This document shows, in pieces, positions 9,299 to 19,769 of a DNA stretch of 64,000 bases. Within the stretch, counting starts at the first letter, position 1. Each line of letters opens with the position of its first letter. The notes under the pieces are model-generated. The model was not told where the DNA came from. It made no database searches and saw only the letters and a list, made by a program, of their open reading frames with translations. The translations under genes were made by a program, and so were the position numbers. Source of the stretch: Planktothrix paucivesiculata PCC 9631 (GTDB lineage Bacteria > Cyanobacteriota > Cyanobacteriia > Cyanobacteriales > Microcoleaceae); NCBI RefSeq assembly GCF_900009265.2, contig NZ_LR735018.1, positions 175,218-239,217 of the forward strand, read 5' to 3'.

Positions 9299-10297
9299 TT
9301 ATCTGATCCACCCTTTGAGGCGTTCTGCAACATTAGGACGGCGCAATTTTCGCATGGCTCGGGCTTGAATTTGTCGGACTCGTTCCCGCGATAAATTATA
9401 AACTGCACTGACTTCTTCTAAGGTATAGGGAACCCCCGTCACTAATCCAAACCGCAGGGCTAAAACGTCTTTTTCCCGTTCGGTTAAAACCGTGGCTAAA
9501 ACCTCTAATAAATCCTGACGCATCATGACTTCATTCATTTGGTCTTCAGGGGTTTGGGTTTCTTGATCCTCCAAAATATCCATTAATTCTGAGGTTTCCT
9601 CCGAACCAATCCGATGATTTAAAGAGAGGGATTTGCGGTGAACTTGTTCGAGTAATACTACTTGTTCTGGGCTAATTCCCATCGCCGTAGCCAGTTCTGT
9701 TTGAGTGGGTTTTCGATGCAGCGATCGCTTTAATTCTTGATAGCTTAACTTCATTTTATTTAACTGTTCAACAATATGAACAGGTAGGCGAATTGTCCGC
9801 CCTTGATTGGCAATAGTTCGGGTAATGCCTTGACGAATCCACCAATAGGCATAGGTGGAGAATTTATATCCTTTATCGGGATCAAATTTTTCTGTGGCGC
9901 GGTTGAGTCCTAATGCTCCTTCCTGAATCAAATCTAATAAGGGAACACCTCGATTAATATAACGTTTAGCAATAGAAACTACTAACCGTAAATTAGAACT
10001 AATCATGCGATTTTTGGCTGCATTTCCCGACAGTAAACAATGTTTGAGTTCTATTTCGGTGACTCCCACTAAAGTTGCCAGTTCGGCGGGAGTGGGTAAA
10101 CGTCCTAATTCCAGGGTAAGTTGAGTTTGTAGGGCTTCAATTTTAACTAAACTTTGAATATGACGGGCGAGTTCTATTTCTTCATTAGGTTTGAGTAAAG
10201 GATAACGCGCCATTCGTTTGAACAGTGCGGCGATGGCGTCATCTCCAGATGCAGTCGCTTCCATAATCGGAAAAAGTGTAGCATTCTGTGGATTCAT
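9299..10297 (-). CDS. Group 2 RNA polymerase sigma-70 factor
   Basis: A 332-residue alternative sigma factor. Region 1.2 appears as EEIELARHIQ, region 2 as SNLRLVVSIAKRYINRGVPL plus DLIQEGALGL and the -10 recognition helix YAYWWIRQGITRTIANQGR. Region 3 is HRKPTQTELATAMGIS and region 4 has the helix-turn-helix LEEVSAVYNLSRERVRQIQA. The long N-terminal region 1.1 of the principal sigma is absent, so it is a group 2 factor (SigB/C/D/E type); the exact subtype is unassigned. The ATG at 10297 has GGGAGG 6 nt upstream. The ATG at 10324 has no such site and adds nine residues. Group 2 sigmas in cyanobacteria respond to nutrient, light or stress. Confidence 0.93.
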   Translation of the reverse strand: MNPQNATLFPIMEATASGDDAIAALFKRMARYPLLKPNEEIELARHIQSLVKIEALQTQLTLELGRLPTPAELATLVGVTEIELKHCLLSGNAAKNRMISSNLRLVVSIAKRYINRGVPLLDLIQEGALGLNRATEKFDPDKGYKFSTYAYWWIRQGITRTIANQGRTIRLPVHIVEQLNKMKLSYQELKRSLHRKPTQTELATAMGISPEQVVLLEQVHRKSLSLNHRIGSEETSELMDILEDQETQTPEDQMNEVMMRQDLLEVLATVLTEREKDVLALRFGLVTGVPYTLEEVSAVYNLSRERVRQIQARAMRKLRRPNVAERLKGWIR

Positions 10298-10529
10298 TGT
10301 ATCCTCCCGGTTAAGATTCGCCATGACAGAATGGTTTTGGCGATCTAAAATTTGAACAGTCCGCTTTGAGTTTTTCGCATCATAATCATCTTCAATCCCA
10401 TGAGAAGATCAGGAAATACTCGTGATAACTCTTTGATGCTCATTCTATTATAGAACCCATTGAGAGCGTTAATCGGTGCTGATCAGAGGATTTCTGGTTT
10501 TCAGTCTAAAGACTGATATAAGAAACAGC

Positions 10530-12002
10530 TTAAAAATCAAAGTAAATATAGGGTAAACCGCCTTCGGGTGCTAATAACCAAACGGTAAAGAAACTCAAGG
10601 GAACTAAGGCTAATTTTACTGTCCAATTTAATTCTAATTTTAACCCTCGGTTGAGGAGCGTGGTCATCGCCATTAATCCAAAAACAGAGGATAATAATAT
10701 CACCAGATGCTGTCTTTCCAAACCCAACGCTTCCACATAAACTTTATGGGCAAACTGGACATCGGCGGTATGACCCCATAAACGATTAATCACTAACCAA
10801 GAATCGGTTAAATTGGGAAGTCTGAAAAAAATCCAAGTGGTAAATACCATTAATTGAGTCATAAACCAAGCGATTAAAATTCCGGGTAAACTTTTCCAAA
10901 TCCAATTTATTGATAATTTATTAGATAGGGCTTCTGTGAGTCGATTAACCATTAATGCTAACCCATGTAATCCTCCCCAAATAATGAATCCCCAGGCGGC
11001 ACCGTGCCAAATTCCGGCGATTAACATAACCAGGATTAAATTCAAACAAGTGCGGAATAATCCCACCCGAGAACCGCCCAAGGGAAAGTATAAATAATTG
11101 CGTAACCAATCCCCTAATGTAATATGCCAACGACGCCAAAAATCTCCGATACTGGTGCTGAAATAGGGAGAATCAAAGTTAATTGGTAAACTTAATCCTA
11201 AGAGTAATGCAGTTCCTCGGGCTAGGTCTACATAACCACTAAAATCTAGGTACAATTGCAACCCATAGGCAAAAATTGCTAACCATAAATCCCCACTTCC
11301 AGCCCGTTGTAAATTACTAAAACTCAGATCAACTAAAATGCCAATATTATCCGCTAAAAGCCCTTTTTTAATTGCCCCCCTAGCCAGTAACCATAATCCA
11401 TCGGCTATTTGTTCGGGTACGGGAAATTTCAGGGTTTTAAACTGATTATTTAGGTGATGATAACGAGTGATTGGCCCGGAGATGAGTTTGGCAAAAAATA
11501 GTTTATAAGCGGTAAATTCTAGGAGGGAAGTGGCGGCGGGTGCGCCTCGATAAACATCGACTAAATAAGCAATTAATTCAAAGCAGAAGAAACTTAATCC
11601 CAAGGGGGCAATAACATATTGATCAATCCAATTTCCGGTATTAATAATAATAGGAATATTCCAGATTGTTCCCAGGTTACTGAAAATAAAAGGTAAATAT
11701 TTAAACCCAACTAAAATTAAGATATTAGTGAGAATTCCTAAGATCAGTAAAAAGAAGCGACGACGATTCCAAGAAATATGAGGGATTTCCCATTCTTGAG
11801 GTTCGACAATGGTTAATGCTAAACCAAAGTTAAATACTGTCCAAAGTAAGAGTAAGGGAATATATTGAATTTGTAGGGTAGAATAGAAAACCAAACTGGA
11901 GATTAATAGGATAAAAAGTTGCCAGGATTTCCAAGGAATTATCCAATATAATCCTAATAAAATTAATAAAAATAGTCCGTAGGTAATTGAAATAAAGGTC
12001 AT
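10530..12002 (-). CDS. MBOAT-family membrane O-acyltransferase (AlgI-like)
   Basis: A 490-residue polytopic protein with about ten hydrophobic segments. The AlgI/DltB-type core is clear: FDSPYFSTSIGDFWRRWHIT, then LRNYLYFPLGGSR, and the presumed catalytic His in IAGIWHGAAWGFIIWGGLHG. These enzymes move acyl groups across the membrane onto exopolysaccharide or other surface polymers. No SGNH partner (AlgJ/AlgX-like) lies in the neighbouring genes, so the substrate is open. It starts at the ATG at 12002, directly before the first transmembrane helix. The next gene upstream is the adenylate cyclase on the same strand, 121 bp away. Confidence 0.9.
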   Translation of the reverse strand: MTFISITYGLFLLILLGLYWIIPWKSWQLFILLISSLVFYSTLQIQYIPLLLLWTVFNFGLALTIVEPQEWEIPHISWNRRRFFLLILGILTNILILVGFKYLPFIFSNLGTIWNIPIIINTGNWIDQYVIAPLGLSFFCFELIAYLVDVYRGAPAATSLLEFTAYKLFFAKLISGPITRYHHLNNQFKTLKFPVPEQIADGLWLLARGAIKKGLLADNIGILVDLSFSNLQRAGSGDLWLAIFAYGLQLYLDFSGYVDLARGTALLLGLSLPINFDSPYFSTSIGDFWRRWHITLGDWLRNYLYFPLGGSRVGLFRTCLNLILVMLIAGIWHGAAWGFIIWGGLHGLALMVNRLTEALSNKLSINWIWKSLPGILIAWFMTQLMVFTTWIFFRLPNLTDSWLVINRLWGHTADVQFAHKVYVEALGLERQHLVILLSSVFGLMAMTTLLNRGLKLELNWTVKLALVPLSFFTVWLLAPEGGLPYIYFDF

Positions 12003-12123
12003 GAATTATTGTGGGAATAAAATTTTAAGGGGTGGCATCACAAACGGAGGATGAGAATATCTGTCTATCGTTGCTTTTGTTATTATATCGGGAATGGGTC
12101 ATAGATTAATCAGGAGAGAGAAT

Positions 12124-13527
12124 TTATTGTTTCCCCATTAACCAATAGGTTCGCATTTCGCCTTTACCTTTGATGGTAATTATGCCTCTTTCTTCGAGTA
12201 AGTAACTATCTTTAATTTTTTGATAGGTGGTGTGACTGACCTGAATTTGTCCGGGTAAACCTTGAGATTCCATCCGAGAGGCAATATTAACCGCATCTCC
12301 CCATAAATCATAACTGAATTTTTTTAATCCGATTACTCCAGCAACTACTGGCCCTGTATTAATCCCAATTCTAAGATTTAATAATTGACTATCATTATAC
12401 CTAAATGTTTGAATGATTTGTTGCATTTCTAGGGCCATTTCTGCGATCGCTGTGGCATGATTCGATTTAGGAATGGGGATACCCCCAGCCACCATATAAG
12501 CATCCCCAATAGTTTTAATTTTTTCTAATTCATATTTATCTGCCAGGCGATCAAATTCCGAGAAAATTTCATTCAAAATGGTTACTATTTGTGTGGGAGA
12601 ACTGCGAGAAGATATGCCAGTAAAATCTGTTAAATCGGCAAATAAAATCGTCGTTTCTTCAAATCGATCGGCAATACATCCCTGATTTTTTTTGAGTTTT
12701 TCCGCGATCGCTAGGGGTAAAATATTCAGTAATAATTTCTCGGATTTGTCTTTTTCTAATCGTAGTTCAGCTTCGGCTTGATTTCTTTCTAAGGTAGCTT
12801 GGTAAATTTTTTCAAACATGGTTTTAAAGGTGACAATAACATCCCCTAGTTCATCATTTCTTTCAGTTAAACTTGAATAAAATCTGGGGACGGGTTTGTT
12901 ATCAACAATTGCTTTTCCGGCTTCAATCAAATCTAAACGGAGTTTGATAATTGGCAGAATCACATTTTTCCCTAATACAAATAAAGTCGCTGAGGTAACA
13001 AAAACCGAAATAATTAATACTAAACCCGCAATTCTTAAAATATAAGCATAAACTTGGGTCTGAATATCAGAAGCATCATGACGAATAATCACAATATATT
13101 TATGTTTGCTCAAAACCGTATTACCAGCTACATCATAGCGATCGCCTTTCGGCTGACGTAAATATAATTTTTTCCCCTCTATAGCTTGGGAAAATGTTAG
13201 AGTAGGAGACTCACCAAATTGACCCATTAACTCCCCCGTGGGCTGATAAACCGCTCCTCCCAAAATATCAGGATTCAAATGGTGTAAATGGCTCAACTGT
13301 TTTAATAGTTCAGTATTAGAACTATAAGGATAGGTTTCAACCATCCAGGCAATTTTACTCGCAGACATAGCAGGAAGTTGTCTTAAAAGTTCCTGCTGAT
13401 ATCGATAGACTGAAGGAATCAGAATCACAATTTCGATTATGACTAAGCTCAAAAATACCCAAATGGCAATCTTTCGAGAAAGACGGGCATTCAAAAGTTT
13501 TAAAAATAATTTAACTTGTTCAGACAT
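12124..13527 (-). CDS. Membrane-bound class III adenylate cyclase with HAMP
   Basis: The 467-residue protein starts at the ATG at 13527 (AGGAG 10 nt upstream). An upstream TTG frame adds 23 residues and is rejected. Order: an N-terminal transmembrane helix (IAIWVFLSLVIIEIVILI), a periplasmic sensor region of about 130 residues, a second helix (IAGLVLIISVFVTSATLFVL), a HAMP linker, then the cyclase domain. Metal ligands lie in FADLTDF and GDAYM. The base-selecting Lys in EKIKTIGD and Asp in YDLWGDAVNIASRM indicate ATP, hence cAMP. The periplasmic part may sense an external cue. Regulation otherwise unknown. Confidence 0.9.
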   Translation of the reverse strand: MSEQVKLFLKLLNARLSRKIAIWVFLSLVIIEIVILIPSVYRYQQELLRQLPAMSASKIAWMVETYPYSSNTELLKQLSHLHHLNPDILGGAVYQPTGELMGQFGESPTLTFSQAIEGKKLYLRQPKGDRYDVAGNTVLSKHKYIVIIRHDASDIQTQVYAYILRIAGLVLIISVFVTSATLFVLGKNVILPIIKLRLDLIEAGKAIVDNKPVPRFYSSLTERNDELGDVIVTFKTMFEKIYQATLERNQAEAELRLEKDKSEKLLLNILPLAIAEKLKKNQGCIADRFEETTILFADLTDFTGISSRSSPTQIVTILNEIFSEFDRLADKYELEKIKTIGDAYMVAGGIPIPKSNHATAIAEMALEMQQIIQTFRYNDSQLLNLRIGINTGPVVAGVIGLKKFSYDLWGDAVNIASRMESQGLPGQIQVSHTTYQKIKDSYLLEERGIITIKGKGEMRTYWLMGKQ

Positions 13528-13811
13528 CAATGGCTTACTCCTACAAATATCTTGTTTTAAATTAACAATAATTCCAGTCCTGTCTCCTCCACGCAAAATC
13601 TAATTTCAGGTCACTTGTAGAATCAATTTAAAATCTCTATATCATTAATACCTGTATCTTTATAATTGTAGAACTTCTGCACTCTTAGAAAATATTTTAT
13701 CTAAATAACTCCCATCAGGGAACCCTGAACTAATGTTAAGCTAGATTGAGGTAAAATCGGGATAATTTTAATTAAAATAATTTTCAGCATGAACACAACA
13801 GAGGTTAACTG

Positions 13812-15110
13812 ATGACCATAGAGCCAAATTCATCCCCATCCCATCCCCAAGGACTTGAGGATACTCCCGAAACCCTCAATGGCGCGACGCCTAAACCCGC
13901 CGTTGAGCCTTCAGAAGCGGAAACCTTGACGGAGGCGGAGGCGATCCCAGCTTCCCCGGCGGACTCTTGGGAAATCGAAACCGAAAACCGGACTTTGGAG
14001 AATCGGCCGAATCAAGTATCGGGTTCGGTGGTGGTGCTATCGGCGATGGCATTGATGATTTTAGGGTTGGGAATTGATAATATTGGATTAGGATATGTCG
14101 GAGCTTTGACCACATTAGCCGTGTCTTTGCGCTTAGTTTGGTCAAACTGGGCTAAAGCTTGGCAAACATTAATTCCCCCGATTTGGCGCAATTTAATTAT
14201 TGCTTGTATTGGAATTTTAGGCTCCTTAATTGGGTTAGTTATTTTCAGTAATGCGAATACTCCCAATGAGGTAAGTAATATTACAATTAATTGGGATGCC
14301 ATTGGCGCTTTAGGGGATTTAGGAGGAGCATTAGGTCAAATTTTAATTGCTGTTATTGCCGTTTATGTGGCTTGGAGACAGTATATTATTTCTCGGGATT
14401 TAACGATTCAACAAAACCGAATTACCCAACAACAAACCATTGATGCTTATTTTCAAGGGGTTTCTGATTTAGCCCTAGGAGAACAGGGATTATTAGAAGA
14501 TTGGCCCCAGGAAAGAGTGATTGCAGAAGGACGAACTTCAGCGATTATTAAAAGTGTAGATGCTGAAGGAAAAGCCAAAATTCTTAGGTTTTTATCTCAA
14601 GCTCGATTAATTACTCCGTTACAACGTGATCGCCATCTGGGACGTCCGATGTTAGATGGTAATGGTAATTATGCTGAAGATCGTGCCCATGGGGTGCGGG
14701 TGGTTGATTTGGGTGCAATGTTAGCGGGGGCAGATTTATCTCAAACCGACCTACGACGCACGGATTTAACTGATACTAATTTAGTCAAAGCTAATTTAAC
14801 CGGATGTAATTTAGTCCGCGCTAATTTAGCCCGTTCTATTCTGTATGAAGCTGATTTATCGAATACAAATTTACGTTCGGTTAAACTTTTTTATGGCCCT
14901 GTAGAAACAGCTTCTCCCCGCAGTCGAAAATTAATTCCAAATTTTGATACGGGAGAATATACGGGGGCTGTGGTGGAGAATGCTGACTTTACGAGCGTTG
15001 ATAATTTATCAGAAGAAAATCGTTATTATTGTTGTGCATGGTGCGGTTCTCAATCTCGAAAAACGATTCCCGGAGGGTGCGAAGGTATTCCTAATAAGTT
15101 AGGTCGCTGA
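13812..15110 (+). CDS. Membrane-anchored pentapeptide-repeat protein
   Basis: A 432-residue protein. The first about 75 residues are Pro/Glu/Thr-rich and disordered. Three or four hydrophobic helices follow (VVLSAMALMILGLGIDN, LIIACIGILGSLIGLVIF and LGQILIAVIAVYVAW). A soluble helical region comes next, then eight or so A(D/N)Lxx pentapeptides (LAGADLSQTDLRRTDLTDTN) that should form a right-handed beta helix. The extreme C-terminus is Cys-rich (CCAWCGSQ, then GGC) and looks like a small metal or redox motif. Function is not known. It is divergent from the cyclase gene and convergent with the patatin gene, ending 31 bp from the latter. Confidence 0.85.
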   Translation: MTIEPNSSPSHPQGLEDTPETLNGATPKPAVEPSEAETLTEAEAIPASPADSWEIETENRTLENRPNQVSGSVVVLSAMALMILGLGIDNIGLGYVGALTTLAVSLRLVWSNWAKAWQTLIPPIWRNLIIACIGILGSLIGLVIFSNANTPNEVSNITINWDAIGALGDLGGALGQILIAVIAVYVAWRQYIISRDLTIQQNRITQQQTIDAYFQGVSDLALGEQGLLEDWPQERVIAEGRTSAIIKSVDAEGKAKILRFLSQARLITPLQRDRHLGRPMLDGNGNYAEDRAHGVRVVDLGAMLAGADLSQTDLRRTDLTDTNLVKANLTGCNLVRANLARSILYEADLSNTNLRSVKLFYGPVETASPRSRKLIPNFDTGEYTGAVVENADFTSVDNLSEENRYYCCAWCGSQSRKTIPGGCEGIPNKLGR

Positions 15111-15141
15111 TTATGGTTAGAAGGGGTTTGGTCTGCAAACC

Positions 15142-16977
15142 CTATTTGTGATTAATTCTTTCCCAGAAAATTTCGAGAATTTGAGTTAATCCTAAACCTA
15201 CGGTTAATAAAAGTTCGATGAATAGAAATAACGGCAATAAAATTACTTGAAATAACCGTAGCAAAACTTTTTTACTGCGGTTCATTTTGGCTTGGGCTGT
15301 GATCATTCTTCCCCCCCGGACTAAGATTCGGATTAAGCGAATTCTATAGCTAATTTTTAAGTCTTTAATCTTGGGATTATCAAATTGAACTTGACCAGAA
15401 TCAAAAATTTCATTTAACCTTAAAATAGAATTTTGGGTATCAATTTGATTAAAATTTAAGTGTAACCAAGTTAACCCACAAAGTCTTCCTAAAATAAAAT
15501 CCTGTTCTCGATATTTTTGATCAAAAAATCCTCCAAAAGCACTGAGAAAATCCGAGGCTAAGAGTTGATCGACATCGGTGGGTTTCTCGACAAGAGGAGT
15601 TTTAAATAAATAGCGGAATTTTTGATAGAGATTCTCTAATTGCTCTCGCGTTTCTATATTTTCAATCCCTGGAATTTGATTCAGAATTAACGGTGTAATC
15701 GGTGATAGTTGGATATGATGATAGGGAATTGCTTTTTCCAGGTCAGTTTTAATTTTAGAGGTGGTTTCTTCGGATTCGTTTGTGGATAAAGTTTCTAAAA
15801 GGGATAATATATTGGCTTTATAATCCACCTGTTGATTGATTTCTACAATCTGTTTTAACTGCATAGCATCCTGTTGAAGAGAAGGAATTTTTAACCCATC
15901 AAATAACAAATCTAATAGATTAAAATTATTCTTTTTTAAACTAGGTTTACTTTCTAAATTGTCTAAAGAATAGGGAGCAACATAAGCATAAATTCGCTGA
16001 TCTCGTTCCGCTTTAATTTTGCTGTTAAAATCATGACTAAATTTAATAAAATCTGCACCTTCTTCTTGAATTAAATACTCTGAATCCGGCAAAGAACTTA
16101 AATAAATCCTGGCTTCTAAATCAATGGCTTTGAGAATCGGTAAATTATCTAAAATTCCCCCGTCACTATACCAAAACTTGAGTTTTTCTCCATTTTCCTC
16201 TGTACAAAGCATGGGTAAATCTGGATCTAGTTGCTGTTTCCCGGAATCATCACAAATTTTAAAATAAGCAGGACTGAGATTTTTTAAGTTATAACTTTTA
16301 ATACTTGATGAATCTTGAATGGGAGGGAAAGCAACAGGAAAAGCCCCGGAAATTAGGCTGGTATCTAGGACTTTCCCCCAAATTTTTTGTAAGCGATCGC
16401 CTTGACGATTTAAGTCGGAATGAAACAAAAACCGCCGAGTTTCTGCATGGTTAACCGCAGGAATACCGGAAAAATTGCGACATTTGTTTTCATAGGTGAC
16501 AAGCAGCCCTTGTAAATTTGTCACCGTCATTACTAAGGCTAAGGGTTGATGGACTTTAAGTTTATCGGTATTTTCAGTAATTAAATTAGCAATATTTTTA
16601 ATCCCTTTTTGAGATAATAAACTTTCATTTTGACTGTTAAATAAATTCTTTAAAACTTGACGGTAATCTTCAATGGCGAAGACCGTATCAATATCTTTCA
16701 TATCGGCTTTTTCTACCCAAGCTCTTTGTAAGAGATTTTGGGATTCATACTCAGTATCAGTAATCTCTCGATTCAATAAATAATAAGCGGTAATGGCTCC
16801 GGTCATGGCGCCCGCCGATGCTCCGGTAATCAAATCAATTAACAGGGGAGAATTGTCTTTTCTAGCTTGTCTAACTAATTCAAAACATACCCCCGCCATA
16901 TAAGCTCCGAGGGCAATTCCTCCTGATAAATTCAAGGAAATTGGACAGGGGTTGGGAGTCGTATTTTCTAGGGTCAT
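15142..16977 (-). CDS. Patatin-like phospholipase
   Basis: A 611-residue patatin-domain protein. The oxyanion loop GGIALGAYMAGV and nucleophile elbow GASAG lie in the first 55 residues, and the catalytic Asp is in SDGGILDNLP. This Ser/Asp dyad hydrolyses lipid acyl esters. The C-terminal third is unrelated, basic, and ends in a hydrophobic helix (LLRLFQVILLPLFLFIELLL) that probably anchors it to a membrane. It is longer than minimal patatins (about 300-350 residues). The substrate is not predictable. It starts at the ATG at 16977. Downstream, at 15110, it is convergent with the pentapeptide gene. Confidence 0.88.
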   Translation of the reverse strand: MTLENTTPNPCPISLNLSGGIALGAYMAGVCFELVRQARKDNSPLLIDLITGASAGAMTGAITAYYLLNREITDTEYESQNLLQRAWVEKADMKDIDTVFAIEDYRQVLKNLFNSQNESLLSQKGIKNIANLITENTDKLKVHQPLALVMTVTNLQGLLVTYENKCRNFSGIPAVNHAETRRFLFHSDLNRQGDRLQKIWGKVLDTSLISGAFPVAFPPIQDSSSIKSYNLKNLSPAYFKICDDSGKQQLDPDLPMLCTEENGEKLKFWYSDGGILDNLPILKAIDLEARIYLSSLPDSEYLIQEEGADFIKFSHDFNSKIKAERDQRIYAYVAPYSLDNLESKPSLKKNNFNLLDLLFDGLKIPSLQQDAMQLKQIVEINQQVDYKANILSLLETLSTNESEETTSKIKTDLEKAIPYHHIQLSPITPLILNQIPGIENIETREQLENLYQKFRYLFKTPLVEKPTDVDQLLASDFLSAFGGFFDQKYREQDFILGRLCGLTWLHLNFNQIDTQNSILRLNEIFDSGQVQFDNPKIKDLKISYRIRLIRILVRGGRMITAQAKMNRSKKVLLRLFQVILLPLFLFIELLLTVGLGLTQILEIFWERINHK

Positions 16978-17005
16978 AACTATTAAAATTTCCAGAAAGG
17001 CACTA

Positions 17006-17074
17006 TTGTTGGGCTTTAACCCATTCTTCTTAGGGAGTTTATCCTAACAATTAGGAAGGGCTAAAGCCCAACAA
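17006..17074. repeat. Inverted repeat TTGTTGGGCTTTA/TAAAGCCCAACAA, copy 2
   Basis: Thirteen-base arms (17006-17018 and 17062-17074) pair perfectly around a loop of 43 nt. The arms match the element at 3534-3580. It lies between the TPR gene and the patatin gene. It is best read as a dispersed palindromic element. Confidence 0.85.
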
Positions 17075-17093
17075 CGAGCCAACAACGGGGATA

Positions 17094-19562
17094 TTAAGAT
17101 TGGAGTTTCGCTTTCGGACGCAAAAACTTAATAATGGCATATAAATCCGGGTCGGTTTTGGCTTCCTCTCGATAACGGGGGCTCAGATCAATCGCTTGCT
17201 CTAAATTTTCCACCGCCAATTCCGTTTGACGTTGTTGGGCATAAATAATGGCTTTGTTATAATAAGCATCGGCATAATCGGGCTTTAAAGTTAATGTCCG
17301 ATCCAAACTTTCTAAGGCTTCTTTTCCCCGTTTTAACTTAATTAAAACATACCCTCGATAATTCCAGACTTTAGAATTATCGGGATCAAATTCAATCGCC
17401 TTATCAAAGGAGGTTGCCGCATCTTGATATCTTTCAATTGCTTGTAAGGCCATGCCTCGATTTAACCAAGCTACAGCATCTTCTGGTTTGGCTTTCACCG
17501 CTTGATCAAAGGCTTCAAAGGCATCTTGATGTTTTTGTAATTTGCCATAGGCGACGCCTAAATCGACCCAGGCTTGGTGATAGTCTGGTTTGATTTCTAG
17601 GGCTTTTTTATAGGATGCGATCGCCTCATTTTGACGTTTTAAACGACTTAACGCCATGCCTCGATTCAGCCAGGATCGATAATCATTAGGCTGCAATTCT
17701 ACCACTTGATGAAAAGTTGCTAAAGCATCTTCATAACGACCTTCAGCAAATAATAAATTTCCCCGTTGAACATAATCATCAACGTTCAAAAATAACTCCG
17801 GTTTATTGGATTTTAACCGATCCAATTGATCCGTAATGGTATCAATTTTCTGCATCATTTCTGACACCGCCGAATCCATTAAATCCGTCGGAGATACGGC
17901 TAATAATTGTTGGAGAATTTCGTCTTTTCTAGTTAAGGCTTCCGACTGCATTGCGACTAATTCTTGGAAAATTCCGGCTTTTTGAGTATTAGCATCGGCT
18001 TGAACTTCCGCAATCTGTTCGGTTAACATTAAATCAAATTTATCTAACTTGTTAAAAGTAGACTCCTTGCGGGTTTGTAAATCTCCTCTTAACTGTTCAA
18101 TTACTCCAGTCACATCTTGATCAAACTTCTCTAACCGTTGAACAATCCGTTCTTTTTGAGTTTTCCATCCGGTTTGACTATCGGCAATAATGGCGGCATA
18201 TTCCGCTTCTAACTGTTGTAATCTTTGTAACTTTTCATCCACTTGACCTTGGATTTGTTGTTGATAGGTTGCTAGTTGGGTTTCTGCTTGCTGTTCTAAC
18301 TGTTGAATCCGTTGGAGTTTCTGCTCCATTTGCCCTTGAATTCTGCCTTGGGATTCGGAGAGTTTAGTCACCGCATCATTGCCAAATTTCTCTAAATTTT
18401 TCAGGGCTAAATCAATTTGTTCTTGGGCTTTTTGTTCGGATTTAACTCTAATTTCTTCGAGTTGCGGGGCGAAATCCGTTTCATAGCGTTCTAAACGGGC
18501 AAAGACCCGATCTTTTTGGGTTTCCGCCTGTTTTTGCAGTTGGGATAATTCCTGAGCTAATTCGGTTTCAATTTGTTGTAAATTCTTACCTACGGTATTC
18601 TTTTGACCTTCGACATCGGTTTGCCAACCGGATAGGGTGGTTTTAAATTCCGTACCTACCTGTTCAAGAGTTTTGAATAGGCGATCGCGTTGATTTTGAA
18701 CTTGAACTTGTAACTCGGATAATTGATTGGTTAAGGCGGTTTCTGATTGTTTGAAATTCTCTAAAACCGTATTTTTTTGACCGTCTACATCCGCCCGTAA
18801 CCCAGCAACATGATTAGCGTAATTTGTTCCCAGTTGATCTAAATTTTGTAAGATTAAATCCTGTTGATTACTAGCTCGATTTTGTAACTCGGCTAGTTGT
18901 TGAGAAAACTCAATTTCTAAGCGATGCAATTCTTGTCCAACCGCTTGAGTTTCCTGTTGAAAATTTTGTAATGCTCCTTGACGAACTTGGGATAATTCCG
19001 TTAACCATTCCCCAATTTGTTGACGATGGCTTCCTAATTCATCCTCAAAATCATCAGCTTCTGCATTCAGGTCTTGAGCAATTCGATCAGTTTCTTGAAT
19101 TACCGCTTGCATTTGTTGATTGGCGGCGGCAATTTTTCCTTCTAAATCCCCTAATTCATTCAGATGATTTTTAACAATAACGGTTACTTCTCGGACAACA
19201 GAACGCCGTAATAACCATAATCCCATTAGGGTTGCTGCTAATAAAATCCCTAACAATCCTAACAAGAGATTAAACAGGGTCATGGTCTGTTTAAAAGTCC
19301 GTTGAGCTTCGGCTTGGACTTGTTCCTGTAAAACCTGCTGTTGTCGCAGTTGTTCCAATTCCAGCCGCTCTTTAGGGGAGACTTTTTCTGTTGGAGTGGT
19401 GGGTTTGGTTTCGGGAGACCTGGGCGACGGAGACTGAGCCAGGCTAACTCCGCTTGAAAGTAAGACTAACGTTAGAATAGCGCTGCTACGCGATATCCAC
19501 ACCCACAAATTTAGGTGTTTACTAGAGATCACACCCGCATTAACCCGTTGATAATTTTGCAT
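17094..19562 (-). CDS. Secreted/membrane coiled-coil protein with C-terminal TPRs
   Basis: From the ATG at 19562 the product is 822 residues. A frame 39 bp longer begins with TTG and is less likely. The N-terminus has a signal-like hydrophobic stretch (SAILTLVLLSSGVSLAQ), then a Pro-rich linker and one strong transmembrane helix (LFNLLLGLLGILLAATLMGLWLL). About 400 residues of Gln/Glu-rich coiled coil follow, with repeated QTDVEGQKNTV-like blocks. The C-terminal third contains at least six tetratricopeptide repeats (AWVDLGVAYGKLQKHQDAFE and so on). It is likely a scaffold facing the cytoplasm or periplasm. No enzyme domain. Partner unknown. Divergent from the repeat-protein gene at 19770. Confidence 0.85.
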   Translation of the reverse strand: MQNYQRVNAGVISSKHLNLWVWISRSSAILTLVLLSSGVSLAQSPSPRSPETKPTTPTEKVSPKERLELEQLRQQQVLQEQVQAEAQRTFKQTMTLFNLLLGLLGILLAATLMGLWLLRRSVVREVTVIVKNHLNELGDLEGKIAAANQQMQAVIQETDRIAQDLNAEADDFEDELGSHRQQIGEWLTELSQVRQGALQNFQQETQAVGQELHRLEIEFSQQLAELQNRASNQQDLILQNLDQLGTNYANHVAGLRADVDGQKNTVLENFKQSETALTNQLSELQVQVQNQRDRLFKTLEQVGTEFKTTLSGWQTDVEGQKNTVGKNLQQIETELAQELSQLQKQAETQKDRVFARLERYETDFAPQLEEIRVKSEQKAQEQIDLALKNLEKFGNDAVTKLSESQGRIQGQMEQKLQRIQQLEQQAETQLATYQQQIQGQVDEKLQRLQQLEAEYAAIIADSQTGWKTQKERIVQRLEKFDQDVTGVIEQLRGDLQTRKESTFNKLDKFDLMLTEQIAEVQADANTQKAGIFQELVAMQSEALTRKDEILQQLLAVSPTDLMDSAVSEMMQKIDTITDQLDRLKSNKPELFLNVDDYVQRGNLLFAEGRYEDALATFHQVVELQPNDYRSWLNRGMALSRLKRQNEAIASYKKALEIKPDYHQAWVDLGVAYGKLQKHQDAFEAFDQAVKAKPEDAVAWLNRGMALQAIERYQDAATSFDKAIEFDPDNSKVWNYRGYVLIKLKRGKEALESLDRTLTLKPDYADAYYNKAIIYAQQRQTELAVENLEQAIDLSPRYREEAKTDPDLYAIIKFLRPKAKLQS

Positions 19563-19769
19563 GAATAGCTTTGTCTGCTTAACCAAGTCCGAGTTCTCCA
19601 ACCCATTCCCTCTAGTTTACTCTACATTCCAGATTTGACAAAAAAACGAGACGCAAACCCCTTGGGGATAAGTCGGTAGGGATTTCAGATTTCAGTCCCA
19701 GTGGAGCGATTGTTTGGCTTCAGCCATAGTGATATAATTTAATCAAATAAATCAAGAGGTTATAAGCTA